DNA of 64,000 nucleotides, taken from NCBI GenBank assembly GCA_944376295.1, contig CALWCE010000001.1, positions 62,001 to 126,000 of the forward strand, in the 5' to 3' direction. A model generated the notes under the pieces. It saw only the letters and a list, made by a program, of their open reading frames with translations. It was not told the DNA's origin and ran no database searches. Positions 51,878 through 60,097 of the stretch are shown piece by piece (positions within the stretch are counted from its first letter, which is position 1; each line of letters begins with the position of its first letter). A program made the position numbers and the translations under genes. This DNA is from an uncultured Clostridia bacterium (GTDB lineage Bacteria; Bacillota; Clostridia; Christensenellales; Borkfalkiaceae).

Positions 51878-53776
51878 TTATTTGATCTCGATGGGGTAAT
51901 CGGGAAAATCCCGTTTCAGTTCTTCGGCGATGTTCGCCTTCTTGGGTGCGTCTGCGCCCTTTAAGCGCACGTCGAAGTCGGTGACGCCGACCTGCGCAAA
52001 TACCTCCGCCATCACGGCGCGGTGTTCCGCGCGGGCGAGCGAGCGGGCGACGGTGCCGCTCTCCGTATAGAGCACGAGCGTGCCGCCCTCGAAGACGGGC
52101 ATGAGGTCGGAACACATCGTGAACAGGACGCCGTTGCGGCTCGTCTTTCTCAGCGTGCGCACGAACTTGCCGAACGTGACCTCCGCTCCTGCCGCAGGGG
52201 CTCCTGCCGGAGGGGCGGCTGTTGGTTTAGTCGCTTGAACGGGCGCTCCTGCCGGAGGGGCGGCTGTTGGTTTAGTCGCTTGAACGGGCGCTCCTGCCGC
52301 AGGGGCAGCCACGGGCTTAGGCGGTTGTACGGGCGCTGTTGCTTTTTTGGGCGCGGGCTCGTCTGAAAAGTACGCCTCTTCGAAGACGGGCTCTTCGTCG
52401 GGGAAGGGGGGCTCATCCTCAAATTCCGCGCCTGCCGCTGCTGCCGGCGAGGCAGCTGGAAACTTTGACGTTTGAACGGGCGCTCCTGCCGCAGGGGCTG
52501 CTGCCGCAGAGGCAGTTGTGGGCTTGGGCGCTTGGATAGGCGCTCCTGCCGAAGGGGCGGCTGCGGGCTTTGCCGCTTCCCCAGCCGCCTTCTGCGCCCC
52601 CGAAGCCGTCTGCGCGGAAGGGACGGCAAAAGCGCCCTCCTGCAGCTTGCGCTCCAACGCGTTGAGGCGCACCAGAAGCGCGTCCGTGCTCATGTCCTCT
52701 TCGGGGAGGGCGATGCGCATGACCGCCGTCTCAAGGCACACGCGCGGCGAGGAGACGAAACGCATGTCCGTCTCCGCCTTGGCAAGCACCTCTGTGGCGC
52801 GGAGAACCGCTCTCCCGTCCGCCTTCTCGGCGACCGCCTTTAACTTTGTAAACTGTTCCTTGGGAAGGGTCAAGAGCTTTTCCGCCGTGCGGCAGGTCTT
52901 TGCGACGGCGATGCGGTTGAGCTGCGCCATCAAGTCTTTCAAGAGCACTCCCACCGACTTGCCCGCCGAGAGGATGCGTTCCACCCCTTCGAGCGCCGTC
53001 GGCATATCGGAGATGAGCAGCGCCTCGGCAAGGGCGAGCGTTTCGGAAAAGTCTGCCGCCCCCAGCACTTCGGAAACGCCCCGATAGGTGAGCTTGTCCT
53101 CATAGGCGATGCACATCTCGGCGATGGAGAGCATATCGCGATCGCTCCCCGCGCCCGCACGGGCGATGGCGGAGACCGCCTCTTCCTCGTACTCCTTCCC
53201 CATGCCGTCGAGGATGCGCTTTAAGTGCGCCTCAAGGTCCTCTTCTGGGATGAGCTTGAAGTCGAGCCGCATGCAGCGGGAGAGGATGGTCGCGGGGATC
53301 TTGTGCGGCTCGGTGGTCGCCAAAATGAAGATGGCGTGGGCGGGCGGCTCTTCGAGCGTCTTTAGAAGTGCGTTGAAAGCGCTGTCCGTGAGCATATGCA
53401 CCTCGTCCACGATATACACTTTATATTTTCCAGAAACGGGCGGATACTGCACCTTTTCGCGCAGGTCGCGCATCTCGTTGACGCCGTTGTTGGAGGCGGC
53501 GTCGATCTCCAAAATGTCGAGACTGCCCTCCGAAAGCGCGCGGCAGACGGCGCACTCGCCGCAGGGCGAGCCGTTTACGGGGCGTTCGCAGTTGACGGCG
53601 CGCGCAAAGATGCGGGCGACCGTCGTCTTGCCCGTACCGCGGGGACCCGTAAAGAGATAGGCGTGCCCCACCGTGTTTTGTTCGATCTGATTTTGAAGCA
53701 CCTTGACGACGTGCTCCTGCCGCACCATTTCCCCGAAGGTCTGCGGGCGGTACCGCCGATAGAGAGACGTATGCAT
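51878..53776 (-). CDS. dnaX: DNA polymerase III subunits gamma and tau
   Basis: Clamp-loader ATPase and polymerase tether. ATG 53776 follows GGGAGGGGAG and gives 632 residues. Walker A FTGPRGTGKTTVARIFARAV, a C4 zinc site (CERPVNGSPCGECAVC), Walker B YIVDEVHMLTDSAFNALLKT and the SRC arginine finger region are in order. Residues about 390-530 are a Pro/Ala/Gly/Gln/Thr/Lys-rich linker of imperfect 15-residue repeats containing two identical copies (52201-52290). The C-terminal tau domain (VTFGKFVRTLRKTSRNGVLF) follows. An A6 run in the linker could permit slippage to a short gamma-like product. First gene of the dnaX-ybaB-recR-gpsA string. Confidence 0.95.
   Translation of the reverse strand: MHTSLYRRYRPQTFGEMVRQEHVVKVLQNQIEQNTVGHAYLFTGPRGTGKTTVARIFARAVNCERPVNGSPCGECAVCRALSEGSLDILEIDAASNNGVNEMRDLREKVQYPPVSGKYKVYIVDEVHMLTDSAFNALLKTLEEPPAHAIFILATTEPHKIPATILSRCMRLDFKLIPEEDLEAHLKRILDGMGKEYEEEAVSAIARAGAGSDRDMLSIAEMCIAYEDKLTYRGVSEVLGAADFSETLALAEALLISDMPTALEGVERILSAGKSVGVLLKDLMAQLNRIAVAKTCRTAEKLLTLPKEQFTKLKAVAEKADGRAVLRATEVLAKAETDMRFVSSPRVCLETAVMRIALPEEDMSTDALLVRLNALERKLQEGAFAVPSAQTASGAQKAAGEAAKPAAAPSAGAPIQAPKPTTASAAAAPAAGAPVQTSKFPAASPAAAAGAEFEDEPPFPDEEPVFEEAYFSDEPAPKKATAPVQPPKPVAAPAAGAPVQATKPTAAPPAGAPVQATKPTAAPPAGAPAAGAEVTFGKFVRTLRKTSRNGVLFTMCSDLMPVFEGGTLVLYTESGTVARSLARAEHRAVMAEVFAQVGVTDFDVRLKGADAPKKANIAEELKRDFPDYPIEIK
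52201..52290 (-). repeat. Two perfect tandem 45-base repeats in the dnaX linker
   Basis: 52201-52245 and 52246-52290 are identical and encode 15 residues each (GAPVQATKPTAAPPA). A longer region up to about 52560 contains degenerate copies, so the linker length is likely to vary between strains. Confidence 0.9.
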
Positions 53777-53833
53777 GCTCCCCTCCCGTTGAGCTGAACT
53801 GCGGCGAACCTTGCCGCGGCTGCGGGGCACGCG

Positions 53834-54412
53834 TCAGCGCGCGTCCCCCCGATAGACTGTCTGTAATTTTCGCTTGGCGCGCGAGAGCGCGTTATCGATG
53901 CTCTTGACGCCCTTCCCCGTCGCCTCGCAGATCTCCGCATAGCTCATGCCTTCGAGATACATGATGACCACGCGGAATTCGAAGTCGGAAAGCTCCTTCA
54001 TGAGGCGGCGGCGGAATTCGCGCTGCGCCTCGCTCTCCAAGATCATATCCTCGGGCGAGCCTTCCTCCGCCCTGTCCCCCAGCGTGGGATCGAAGAGGGA
54101 GACCGATTCGTTGAGCGGCACGTTCTTGCGGCGGGCGGAGCGCTTCACCGCGTCTAAAATATGCCGCCGCACCAGAAGATAGGCGAAATTTTTGAAGCTC
54201 TTGCCCTCTTCGGGGCGGTATTCACGGACGGCGGCATACAGCCCGATCATGCCTTCCTGCACGAGGTCGTCCGTCTCCCCGCCCGCAAGGAAGAAGCGGC
54301 GCGCATGGGCACGCACCGTGCCCGCATAGCGGCGCAGGAGCTGTTCCGTCGCCTCCGCATCCCCCCGCTGCGCCCGTTCGACAAGCGCTTCGTCACGTTC
54401 CGAGTCTTGCAC
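53834..54412 (-). CDS. RNA polymerase sigma-70 family factor, SigH-like
   Basis: GTG 54412 after GAGGTGG, overlapping the end of rlmB, gives 192 residues. Region 2 (FFLAGGETDDLVQEGMIGLY and FAYLLVRRHILDAVKRSARR) and region 4 (VVIMYLEGMSYAEICEATGK, KSIDNALSRAKRKLQ) are clear. Sequence and the mrnC-rlmB-sigH context match sigma-H (Spo0H), which in Bacillus controls early stationary-phase and competence genes; the role here is inferred. No anti-sigma factor is adjacent. Confidence 0.88.
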   Translation of the reverse strand: MQDSERDEALVERAQRGDAEATEQLLRRYAGTVRAHARRFFLAGGETDDLVQEGMIGLYAAVREYRPEEGKSFKNFAYLLVRRHILDAVKRSARRKNVPLNESVSLFDPTLGDRAEEGSPEDMILESEAQREFRRRLMKELSDFEFRVVIMYLEGMSYAEICEATGKGVKSIDNALSRAKRKLQTVYRGDAR

Positions 54413-55106
54413 GCACCACCTCGTAAGCCGCGATCCCCAGCGCCACCGAGGCGTTGAGGGAATTGACTTTGCCAAAGAGGGGCAGAGAGAGGACTTTATC
54501 GCACGTTTCGCGCGTGAGGCGCTTGACGCCGCTGTCCTCCCCGCCCACGACGAGGGCGACTTTGCCCTTTAAGTCGCAGTCGTAGATGCTCTCGCCGCCC
54601 GCCTCGAGGGCGTACACCCAATAGCCGCGGCTTTTCAGCGTTTCGATGGCGGCGTTCAGAGAGGCGACTTTTGCGACCTTCATGTGCTCGGCGGCGCCCG
54701 CCGAGATGCGCACGACCGCTTCGGTGACGCTCGCCCCGCGCGCTTTGGGGATGACGACGCCGTCTGCCCCCGCGCACTCCGCCACGCGGAGGATGCTGCC
54801 CAGGTTGTGCACATCCTCGATGCCGTCGCAGAGGATGATAAGGCTGCTCTCCTTCTCGGAGAGGATGTCGTAAAGATCGGCGTATTCGTAGTCCGTCGTG
54901 AAGGCGATGACGCCCTGATGGCGCTTTTCGCGGCTCTCTCTGTCGAGCGCCTCTTTCGTGACGAACTGCACGCGGACGCCCTTCTCGCGCGCCATCGCAA
55001 AGATGCGCCCCAAAGAGCCCTGCGCGCCGCGCTCCAACAAGATCTTTTCGATCGTCTTATCCGTCTTCAAAAGTTCTAAAACGGCGTTCCTGCCTTCCGT
55101 CTTCAT
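54393..55106 (-). CDS. rlmB: 23S rRNA 2'-O-methyltransferase, RlmB/TrmH family
   Basis: SpoU-type enzyme that methylates the ribose of a 23S guanosine using S-adenosylmethionine. 237 residues: an N-terminal substrate-binding domain (AVLELLKTDKTIEKILLERG) and a knotted SpoU domain with LIILCDGIEDVHNLGSILRV (motif 1), KVALVVGGEDSGVKRLTRET (motif 2) and LPLFGKVNSLNASVALGIAA (motif 3). It overlaps mrnC by four bases and sigH by 20. The exact nucleotide target is inferred from family. Confidence 0.93.
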   Translation of the reverse strand: MKTEGRNAVLELLKTDKTIEKILLERGAQGSLGRIFAMAREKGVRVQFVTKEALDRESREKRHQGVIAFTTDYEYADLYDILSEKESSLIILCDGIEDVHNLGSILRVAECAGADGVVIPKARGASVTEAVVRISAGAAEHMKVAKVASLNAAIETLKSRGYWVYALEAGGESIYDCDLKGKVALVVGGEDSGVKRLTRETCDKVLSLPLFGKVNSLNASVALGIAAYEVVRARLGT

Positions 55107-55504
55107 TTTTCCTCCTTGTCGGGCAGGAAGAGCTCCCGGATGCGCTCCGTCTGCCCCGTGAGATAGAGATAGCCCAAAAGCGCCTCGAAGCCCGTCGAGC
55201 GCACATAGTCGGAGACCGTTGCGTTCTTGCTCTTCGTCGCCTTTTTGGCGTTCCTGCCGCGGCGGTAGACCGCCTCCTCCTCTTCGGTGAGAAGGGGCAG
55301 CATCCGCTCGAGCGCGCCGCTCTGCCCGTGCGCCGAGACGATCTCCGCCGCCCTTTTGTTGAGCTCGTTCGCCTTGGCGGCACTGCTTTCCGCAAGCTCG
55401 GTGCGGACGAGCAGCGTGTAGGCGGCGTCGCCCACAAAGGCGAGCACGACGGGATTCATAAGGGCTGCCCTCTCCCTGGAGAGGGGCTCGGAAATTTCAA
55501 ACAT
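55103..55504 (-). CDS. mrnC: Mini-ribonuclease 3 (Mini-III)
   Basis: RNase III-like nuclease without a double-stranded RNA-binding domain, which matures the 23S rRNA 5' and 3' ends in Bacillota. 133 residues. VVLAFVGDAAYTLLVRTEL carries the catalytic Asp, ELNKRAAEIVSAHGQSGALE and GRNAKKATKSKNATVSDYVR are family signatures, and GFEALLGYLYLTGQ carries the catalytic Glu. The ATG at 55504 is only nine bases from a -10 box; an internal ATG at 55459 has a better ribosome binding site. First gene of the operon leading to sigH and dnaX. Confidence 0.92.
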   Translation of the reverse strand: MFEISEPLSRERAALMNPVVLAFVGDAAYTLLVRTELAESSAAKANELNKRAAEIVSAHGQSGALERMLPLLTEEEEAVYRRGRNAKKATKSKNATVSDYVRSTGFEALLGYLYLTGQTERIRELFLPDKEEK

Positions 55505-55512
55505 ACCTTTGT

Positions 55513-55541
55513 ATTATACCATATTTATGCGCGTTTGACAA
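55513..55541 (-). promoter_or_regulatory. Sigma-A promoter of the mrnC operon
   Basis: TTGTCA, 17 bases, TATAAT, immediately upstream of mrnC, so a transcript would have at most a few bases before ATG 55504. Confidence 0.75.
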
Positions 55542-55654
55542 GCGTTCCCCGCGCCATTTTCAAACAGCCTTTCCGCACTTCCCGCCGCCCGCCGCGAACG
55601 GGGAAAAGCCGCGCAAAATAACAAAAAAGCGCTTGCCCTCCCCGCCCCAAATGC

Positions 55655-55682
55655 TTGCCTTTTGCGCAAATTTGGCTATAAT
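55655..55682 (+). promoter_or_regulatory. Sigma-A promoter of the antiporter gene
   Basis: TTGCCT, 16 bases, TATAAT; the ATG is 70 bases downstream. The stretch 55542-55654 between the two divergent promoters holds nothing recognisable. Confidence 0.6.
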
Positions 55683-55751
55683 AAGTTGCGGAAAAAACGC
55701 CGCCTTTTCGGCAGACGGCCGCCCCGCACGGCGGCAAAGAGAGAATACACT

Positions 55752-57008
55752 ATGCAGGCATTTGAAATCTTGCTTCCCCTTGCGCTCATCCTGTGCCTGA
55801 GCAAGCTCATGGGCCTCGGCGCACACCGCATCGGCATGCCCGCCGTCATCGGCATGCTGCTTGCGGGCATCCTCATCGGGCTCCTCGAATACATCCCCTG
55901 GGAGCCCCTTCAAAACCTTCTTTTTGCAGACGAGATGGTGTTCATCCTCTCCGTGATGAGCAAGATCGGCGTCGTGCTCATCATGTTCTCGGCAGGACTG
56001 ACGACCGATCTCAAACAGCTCAAGCAGACGGGCGCCGCCTCCGTCGTCATCACGACGCTGGGCGTGCTTGTGCCCATGTTCTTCGGCTGGCTGGTCTCCT
56101 CCCTCTTCTTCGGGTTTGAGAACGTCCTTTCCAACCTCTTCTACGGGGCGATCCTGACGGCGACTTCCGTCTCCGTCACCGTCGCCGTCTTAAAAGAGCT
56201 GGGAAAGCTCGACGGGAAGGTGGGGACCTCCATCATCGCGGCGGCAGTCATCGACGACGTCCTCGGCATCGTCATCCTCTCCGTCCTCACGGGCTTTGCT
56301 TCGGGCGGCGAAGAGGCGGGCTGGGATTGGTTCCACCCCAACGCGGGCATGACGACCATCAAGATCGTCGCCTTCTTCGTGGTCGCCATCGCCGTCGGCG
56401 TGGGTTTGCGGAAGCTCTTCAACATCATGGAACGCCGCGCGCCCCACAACCGCCGCGTGCCCATCCTCTCGCTTGCCGCCTGCTTCGTGTATGCCTATAC
56501 GGCGGAAAAGCTCTTCGGCGTTGCCGACATCACAGGCGCATACATCGCGGGCATCCTGTTAGGCGGCACCCTTGCGGAGACGCCCTACGTCGAATCCAAA
56601 GTGGACACGATGGGATACCTCTTCTTCTCCCCCATCTTCTTTGCCAACATCGGCATCGCGAACATCGAATATTTCAGCCGCATCACGCCCGCCTTTCTCG
56701 CGTTCGGGCTCGTGTATGTGGCGGCGGCGCTCCTCGGCAAGCTCATCGGCTGCGGGCTGGGCGCAAAAATCTGCCGTTTCTCCTTCCGCGATTCCCTGCG
56801 CGTGGGGCTCGGCATGATGGTACGGGCGGAAGTCGTCCTCATCTGCACGGAGCGGGGCGTCGCGAGCGGGCTCGTCGCACCCGAAGTCTTCCCCTTCGTC
56901 ATCCTCATCATCCTGCTCTCCTCCATCCTCACCCCCATCGGGCTCAAACTTTCCTATAAAAGCGAAGAAAAGAACATGCTGCATCCCCCTCTGCAACCGC
57001 AGCAGTAA
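55752..57008 (+). CDS. Monovalent cation:proton antiporter, CPA2/Kef type
   Basis: 418 residues from ATG 55752. Twelve or so membrane segments of the NhaA/Kef fold; MPAVIGMLLAGILIGLLEYI and YGAILTATSVSVTVAVLKEL (the crossed unwound helices) and DDVLGIVILSVLTG with the paired Asp used for proton/cation exchange are present. It has no RCK/TrkA-N domain at the C-terminus. Probably exports Na+ or K+ in exchange for protons; ion choice cannot be read. An ATG-less extended frame back to 55662 overlaps the promoter and is rejected. Confidence 0.9.
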   Translation: MQAFEILLPLALILCLSKLMGLGAHRIGMPAVIGMLLAGILIGLLEYIPWEPLQNLLFADEMVFILSVMSKIGVVLIMFSAGLTTDLKQLKQTGAASVVITTLGVLVPMFFGWLVSSLFFGFENVLSNLFYGAILTATSVSVTVAVLKELGKLDGKVGTSIIAAAVIDDVLGIVILSVLTGFASGGEEAGWDWFHPNAGMTTIKIVAFFVVAIAVGVGLRKLFNIMERRAPHNRRVPILSLAACFVYAYTAEKLFGVADITGAYIAGILLGGTLAETPYVESKVDTMGYLFFSPIFFANIGIANIEYFSRITPAFLAFGLVYVAAALLGKLIGCGLGAKICRFSFRDSLRVGLGMMVRAEVVLICTERGVASGLVAPEVFPFVILIILLSSILTPIGLKLSYKSEEKNMLHPPLQPQQ

Positions 57009-57104
57009 GCGGCGGGCGGCGCTTCGAGGCGTGCCCGAAAGAGGGGCGCCGCCCGGAACGCCAAAAGAGGGCGCGGTGCGCCATACAAACCTTCAGAACA
57101 AGAT

Positions 57105-57141
57105 AAAGCAAACGGGACTTTTCTTCTCCGTTTGCTTTTTT
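57105..57141 (+). terminator. Rho-independent terminator of the antiporter gene
   Basis: AAGCAAACGG and CCGTTTGCTT around a 13-base loop followed by seven T. The T run also contributes to the promoter region of the next gene. Confidence 0.85.
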
Positions 57142-57183
57142 TGGCTGCTTGTGCTACAATCAAAGAAAAAAGCGAGGGACAAC

Positions 57184-58158
57184 ATGAAATACCGCAATTT
57201 AGGGAAATGGGGACTCAAAGTGAGCGAAGTCGCGCTCGGCAGCTGGGTGACGCAGCTTGCAGGCAGCGACGCGCAGGAGAAAGCCAAAGAGACGGTGAAT
57301 GCGGCGTTTGACCTCGGCGTCAACTTTTTCGACTGCGCCGACGCCTACTCGGGCGGCGAAGCGGAGCGCTTTTTGGGCAGATGCCTCCGCGAACACGCGC
57401 GGAATGAGTACATCGTCTCGACCAAAGTGTTCTTCCCGATGGGCCCCGGTGCGAACGATTGGGGGCTTTCGCGCAAGCATATCGTCGAACAGCTCGACAG
57501 ATCCTTGAAAAATCTGGGGCTCGACTATGTGGACCTCTACTTCTGCCACCGCTTCGACCCTACGACGCCCGTCGAGGAGACCATGCAGGTGCTCTCCGAT
57601 ATGGTCGCCGCGGGCAAAGTACTGTATTACGGCGTTTCCGAATGGTCGCCCGTGCAGATCAACGAAGCGCTCCACGTCGTCAAAGAGAACGGTCTTCGCC
57701 CGCTCTCCGTCATCCAGCCGCAGTACAACATGGCAGACAGATACATTGAAGACGAGATCATGGGCATCTGCGAGAAGAACGGCGTTGGCATCACCACCTT
57801 TTCCCCGCTTGCGCAGGGGCTTCTGACGGGCAAATACCGCAAGGGCAAGCCCATCCCCGAAGGCTCGCGCGCGACGTGGCAGGCGGATAAGCAGATCAAC
57901 AACCTGCTGACGGAGGAAAATCTTGACAAAGTGGAACGCCTTCTGCCCCTTGCCGAGGAGCTCCACGTTCCCCTCTCCGTCCTAGCGCTCGCCTGGATCC
58001 TGCGCCGAAAGGAAGTGACTTCCGTCATCACAGGCGCGAGCAGGGCGGAACAGCTCAAAGCAAATGCAGCGGCGAGCGGGCTCACCCTGCCGCAGGATAT
58101 CCTCGACGAGATCGAACGCATCCTCGACTATCATCCCTTCGTCAGGCGCGTGGGCTGA
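57184..58158 (+). CDS. Aldo/keto reductase, Kv-beta/YghZ-like
   Basis: NADPH-dependent (beta/alpha)8 oxidoreductase. 324 residues from ATG 57184 after GAGGG. The catalytic set is visible: Asp/Tyr in FFDCADAYSGGEAERFLG, Lys in YIVSTKVFFPMG, His in YFCHRFDPTTPVEETM. SVIQPQYNMADR and GVGITTFSPLAQGLLTGKYR are typical of the voltage-gated potassium-channel beta / YghZ group, and SVITGASRAEQLKANA forms the cofactor phosphate site. Substrate is unknown. A TACAAT -10 lies just upstream; TTGCTT at 17 bases. Confidence 0.93.
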   Translation: MKYRNLGKWGLKVSEVALGSWVTQLAGSDAQEKAKETVNAAFDLGVNFFDCADAYSGGEAERFLGRCLREHARNEYIVSTKVFFPMGPGANDWGLSRKHIVEQLDRSLKNLGLDYVDLYFCHRFDPTTPVEETMQVLSDMVAAGKVLYYGVSEWSPVQINEALHVVKENGLRPLSVIQPQYNMADRYIEDEIMGICEKNGVGITTFSPLAQGLLTGKYRKGKPIPEGSRATWQADKQINNLLTEENLDKVERLLPLAEELHVPLSVLALAWILRRKEVTSVITGASRAEQLKANAAASGLTLPQDILDEIERILDYHPFVRRVG

Positions 58159-58235
58159 AAACGCCGCCCACGCAAAGGGCAGCCTGCGAGAAGGACCGCT
58201 CGTGAAGAATGCCCCTCAAAGGCACAATTCCATAG

Positions 58236-58267
58236 AAAAAACGGATACGCGCGTATCCGTTTTTTTG
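58236..58267. terminator. Bidirectional terminator between AKR gene and glmS
   Basis: AAAAAACGGATACGC and GCGTATCCGTTTTTT form a perfect long palindrome with T on both strands, between two converging genes. Confidence 0.9.
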
Positions 58268-58330
58268 TTGTAAAAGGCGAAAAGGAGAAAACGAGGGAAG
58301 CGCCGCCGAACAAGGCGCGGCGAAAACCCC

Positions 58331-60097
58331 TCACTCCACCGTGACGCTCTTGGCAAGATTGCGCGGCTTATCGGGATCATGCCCCAGCAGCACCGCCGTC
58401 TCATAGGCAAGAAGCTGTAGCGGAACAGCGGTACAAAGGGGCGAAAAGACCGCCTCACACGAAGGCAATAGCAAGACGTCCTCGTCGGGCAGCACCCCCT
58501 CGGTACAAGAGGGAAGCGTCGTTATGAGGAACACCCGCGCCCTGCGCGAGCGCACTTCGTGAACGGCGTTCATCGTCTTTTCCGCAAGGCGCGCATCCGA
58601 GAGAAGGGCGACGACGGGCGCATCCTCCCCCACAAGAGCGAGCGTGCCGTGTTTGAGCTCGCCCGCGGGATAACCTTCGCTCGCAAGATAGCTCACCTCT
58701 TTGAGTTTGAGGCTGCCTTCGATCGCGGCGGCGTAGTCCGCGCCCCGCCCGATGAAATAGACGCTCTTCTGTTGGCACAAAGCGCGCGCCCACTCTTTGA
58801 CTTTTTCGGAGCGGGAGAGCGCATCTTCGCAAAGGGCGGGAAAGGGCGCAAGAGAGGGAGCGCTCCTGCCCTTCAGAGCGGCGAGCGCGGCGGCAAGGGA
58901 ATAGAGCGAGGCAAGCTGCGCGCAAAAACTCTTGGTCGCGGCGACGGCGGTTTCTCTGCCCGCGTGCGTCAAAAGCACGAGATCGGCAAGGGCGGTCAGC
59001 GAGGAATAGGGAACATTGGTGAGCGCGAGCACCTTAGCGCCCCGCTCCTTTGCAAGCGCCGCCGCTGAGAGGGTATCCGCCGTCTCCCCGCTCTGGCTGA
59101 CGGCAATGACGAGCGTCCCCTTCGGCACGATGGGATCGCGGTAGCGGTACTCGCTCGCGATATCCACTTCGACGGGCACGCGGGAGAGCGCCTCGATGGC
59201 ATACTTTGCTGCGACGCCGCTGTGATAAGCCGTCCCACAGGCGACGATTTGGATATAGTATGTCTGACATAATACTATGCTAATGTCGGAAAATTGATGG
59301 TCTGCTGTCAAATCAACGATGGAATTTGCGATCGCGGCGGGATCTTCGGCAATTTCTTTGCGCATATAGTGCGGATAGCCGCCCTTTCCCCCATCCCCCT
59401 CGACTTTGCCGAATTCGATGGGTTTCCCCTTCCATTCGTGCAGCTCTTCGTCAAAGAGGCGCACGTTATCCTCGGTGAGAAGAGCAAACCCGCCCTCTTT
59501 AAGCGAATACACCTCGTTTGCAAGAGGCGCAATCGCAGGAAGATCGCTCGTAAGAACGCTCCCCTCTCCCCGCCCCACGAGGAGCGGGCTTCCTCGCCGC
59601 GCCGCAACGATGACACGCACCCCTTCCGCAAGCACGGCGATCGAATAGGAGCCTTTGAGCTGCCGCACCGCCTCTTGCACCGCGCGCAACAGATCGCCCC
59701 GATACGCCGCCGCGACGAGATGGGCAATGACTTCGCTGTCCGTTTCGGAAGAAAAGACTTCCCCGCGCGCTTCACATTCGGCGCGTAGGAGAGCAGCATT
59801 CTCGATGATGCCGTTATGCACGACCGCCACGCCGCCGTATCGGTGCGGGTGGGCGTTGCGTTCGCTCGGTTCCCCGTGCGTCGCCCAGCGGGTGTGCGCG
59901 ATGCCGAGACAGCCCGAAAGTTTTTCCGCTTCGGAGGCAAGCGCCTCCACCCGCCCCTTGCGTTTGACGACGGCGAGCTTTTGTCCCAAAACGGCGATGC
60001 CCGCCGAATCGTACCCGCGGTACTCGAGCCGTTTGAGCCCCTCGAGCAAAACAGGCGCCGCCCGCCCCTTGCCCGCATACCCTACGATCCCGCACAT
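58331..60097 (-). CDS. glmS: Glutamine--fructose-6-phosphate aminotransferase GlmS, with repeat-encoded insert
   Basis: Makes glucosamine 6-phosphate for cell-wall precursors. ATG 60097 after GGAGGG gives MCGIVGYAGKG with catalytic Cys2; 588 residues. The glutaminase domain (RLEYRGYDSAGIAV, THGEPSERNAHPH) is followed by two SIS sugar-isomerase domains (IVACGTAYHSGVAAKYAIEA, SQSGETADTL, and VYFIGRGADYAAAIEGSLKL), ending DKPRNLAKSVTVE. Between the domains, residues about 271-281 (ISIVLCQTYYI) are encoded by a copy of palindromic repeat C. Net length there is only a few residues above that of other GlmS. The start overlaps glmM by 16 bases. No glmS ribozyme precedes it. Confidence 0.95.
   Translation of the reverse strand: MCGIVGYAGKGRAAPVLLEGLKRLEYRGYDSAGIAVLGQKLAVVKRKGRVEALASEAEKLSGCLGIAHTRWATHGEPSERNAHPHRYGGVAVVHNGIIENAALLRAECEARGEVFSSETDSEVIAHLVAAAYRGDLLRAVQEAVRQLKGSYSIAVLAEGVRVIVAARRGSPLLVGRGEGSVLTSDLPAIAPLANEVYSLKEGGFALLTEDNVRLFDEELHEWKGKPIEFGKVEGDGGKGGYPHYMRKEIAEDPAAIANSIVDLTADHQFSDISIVLCQTYYIQIVACGTAYHSGVAAKYAIEALSRVPVEVDIASEYRYRDPIVPKGTLVIAVSQSGETADTLSAAALAKERGAKVLALTNVPYSSLTALADLVLLTHAGRETAVAATKSFCAQLASLYSLAAALAALKGRSAPSLAPFPALCEDALSRSEKVKEWARALCQQKSVYFIGRGADYAAAIEGSLKLKEVSYLASEGYPAGELKHGTLALVGEDAPVVALLSDARLAEKTMNAVHEVRSRRARVFLITTLPSCTEGVLPDEDVLLLPSCEAVFSPLCTAVPLQLLAYETAVLLGHDPDKPRNLAKSVTVE
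59256..59284. repeat. Short palindromic repeat family C, copy 3, inside glmS
   Basis: AGTATGTCTGACATAATACT followed by ATGCTAAT. The 26-base core differs from copies 1 and 2 at one base each. It is translated in frame on the minus strand. Confidence 0.85.

Noticed and set aside
52150-52560. CRISPR-like direct repeats
   Set aside because: The repeats are 45-base coding units in the dnaX linker, adjacent to each other with no unique spacers.
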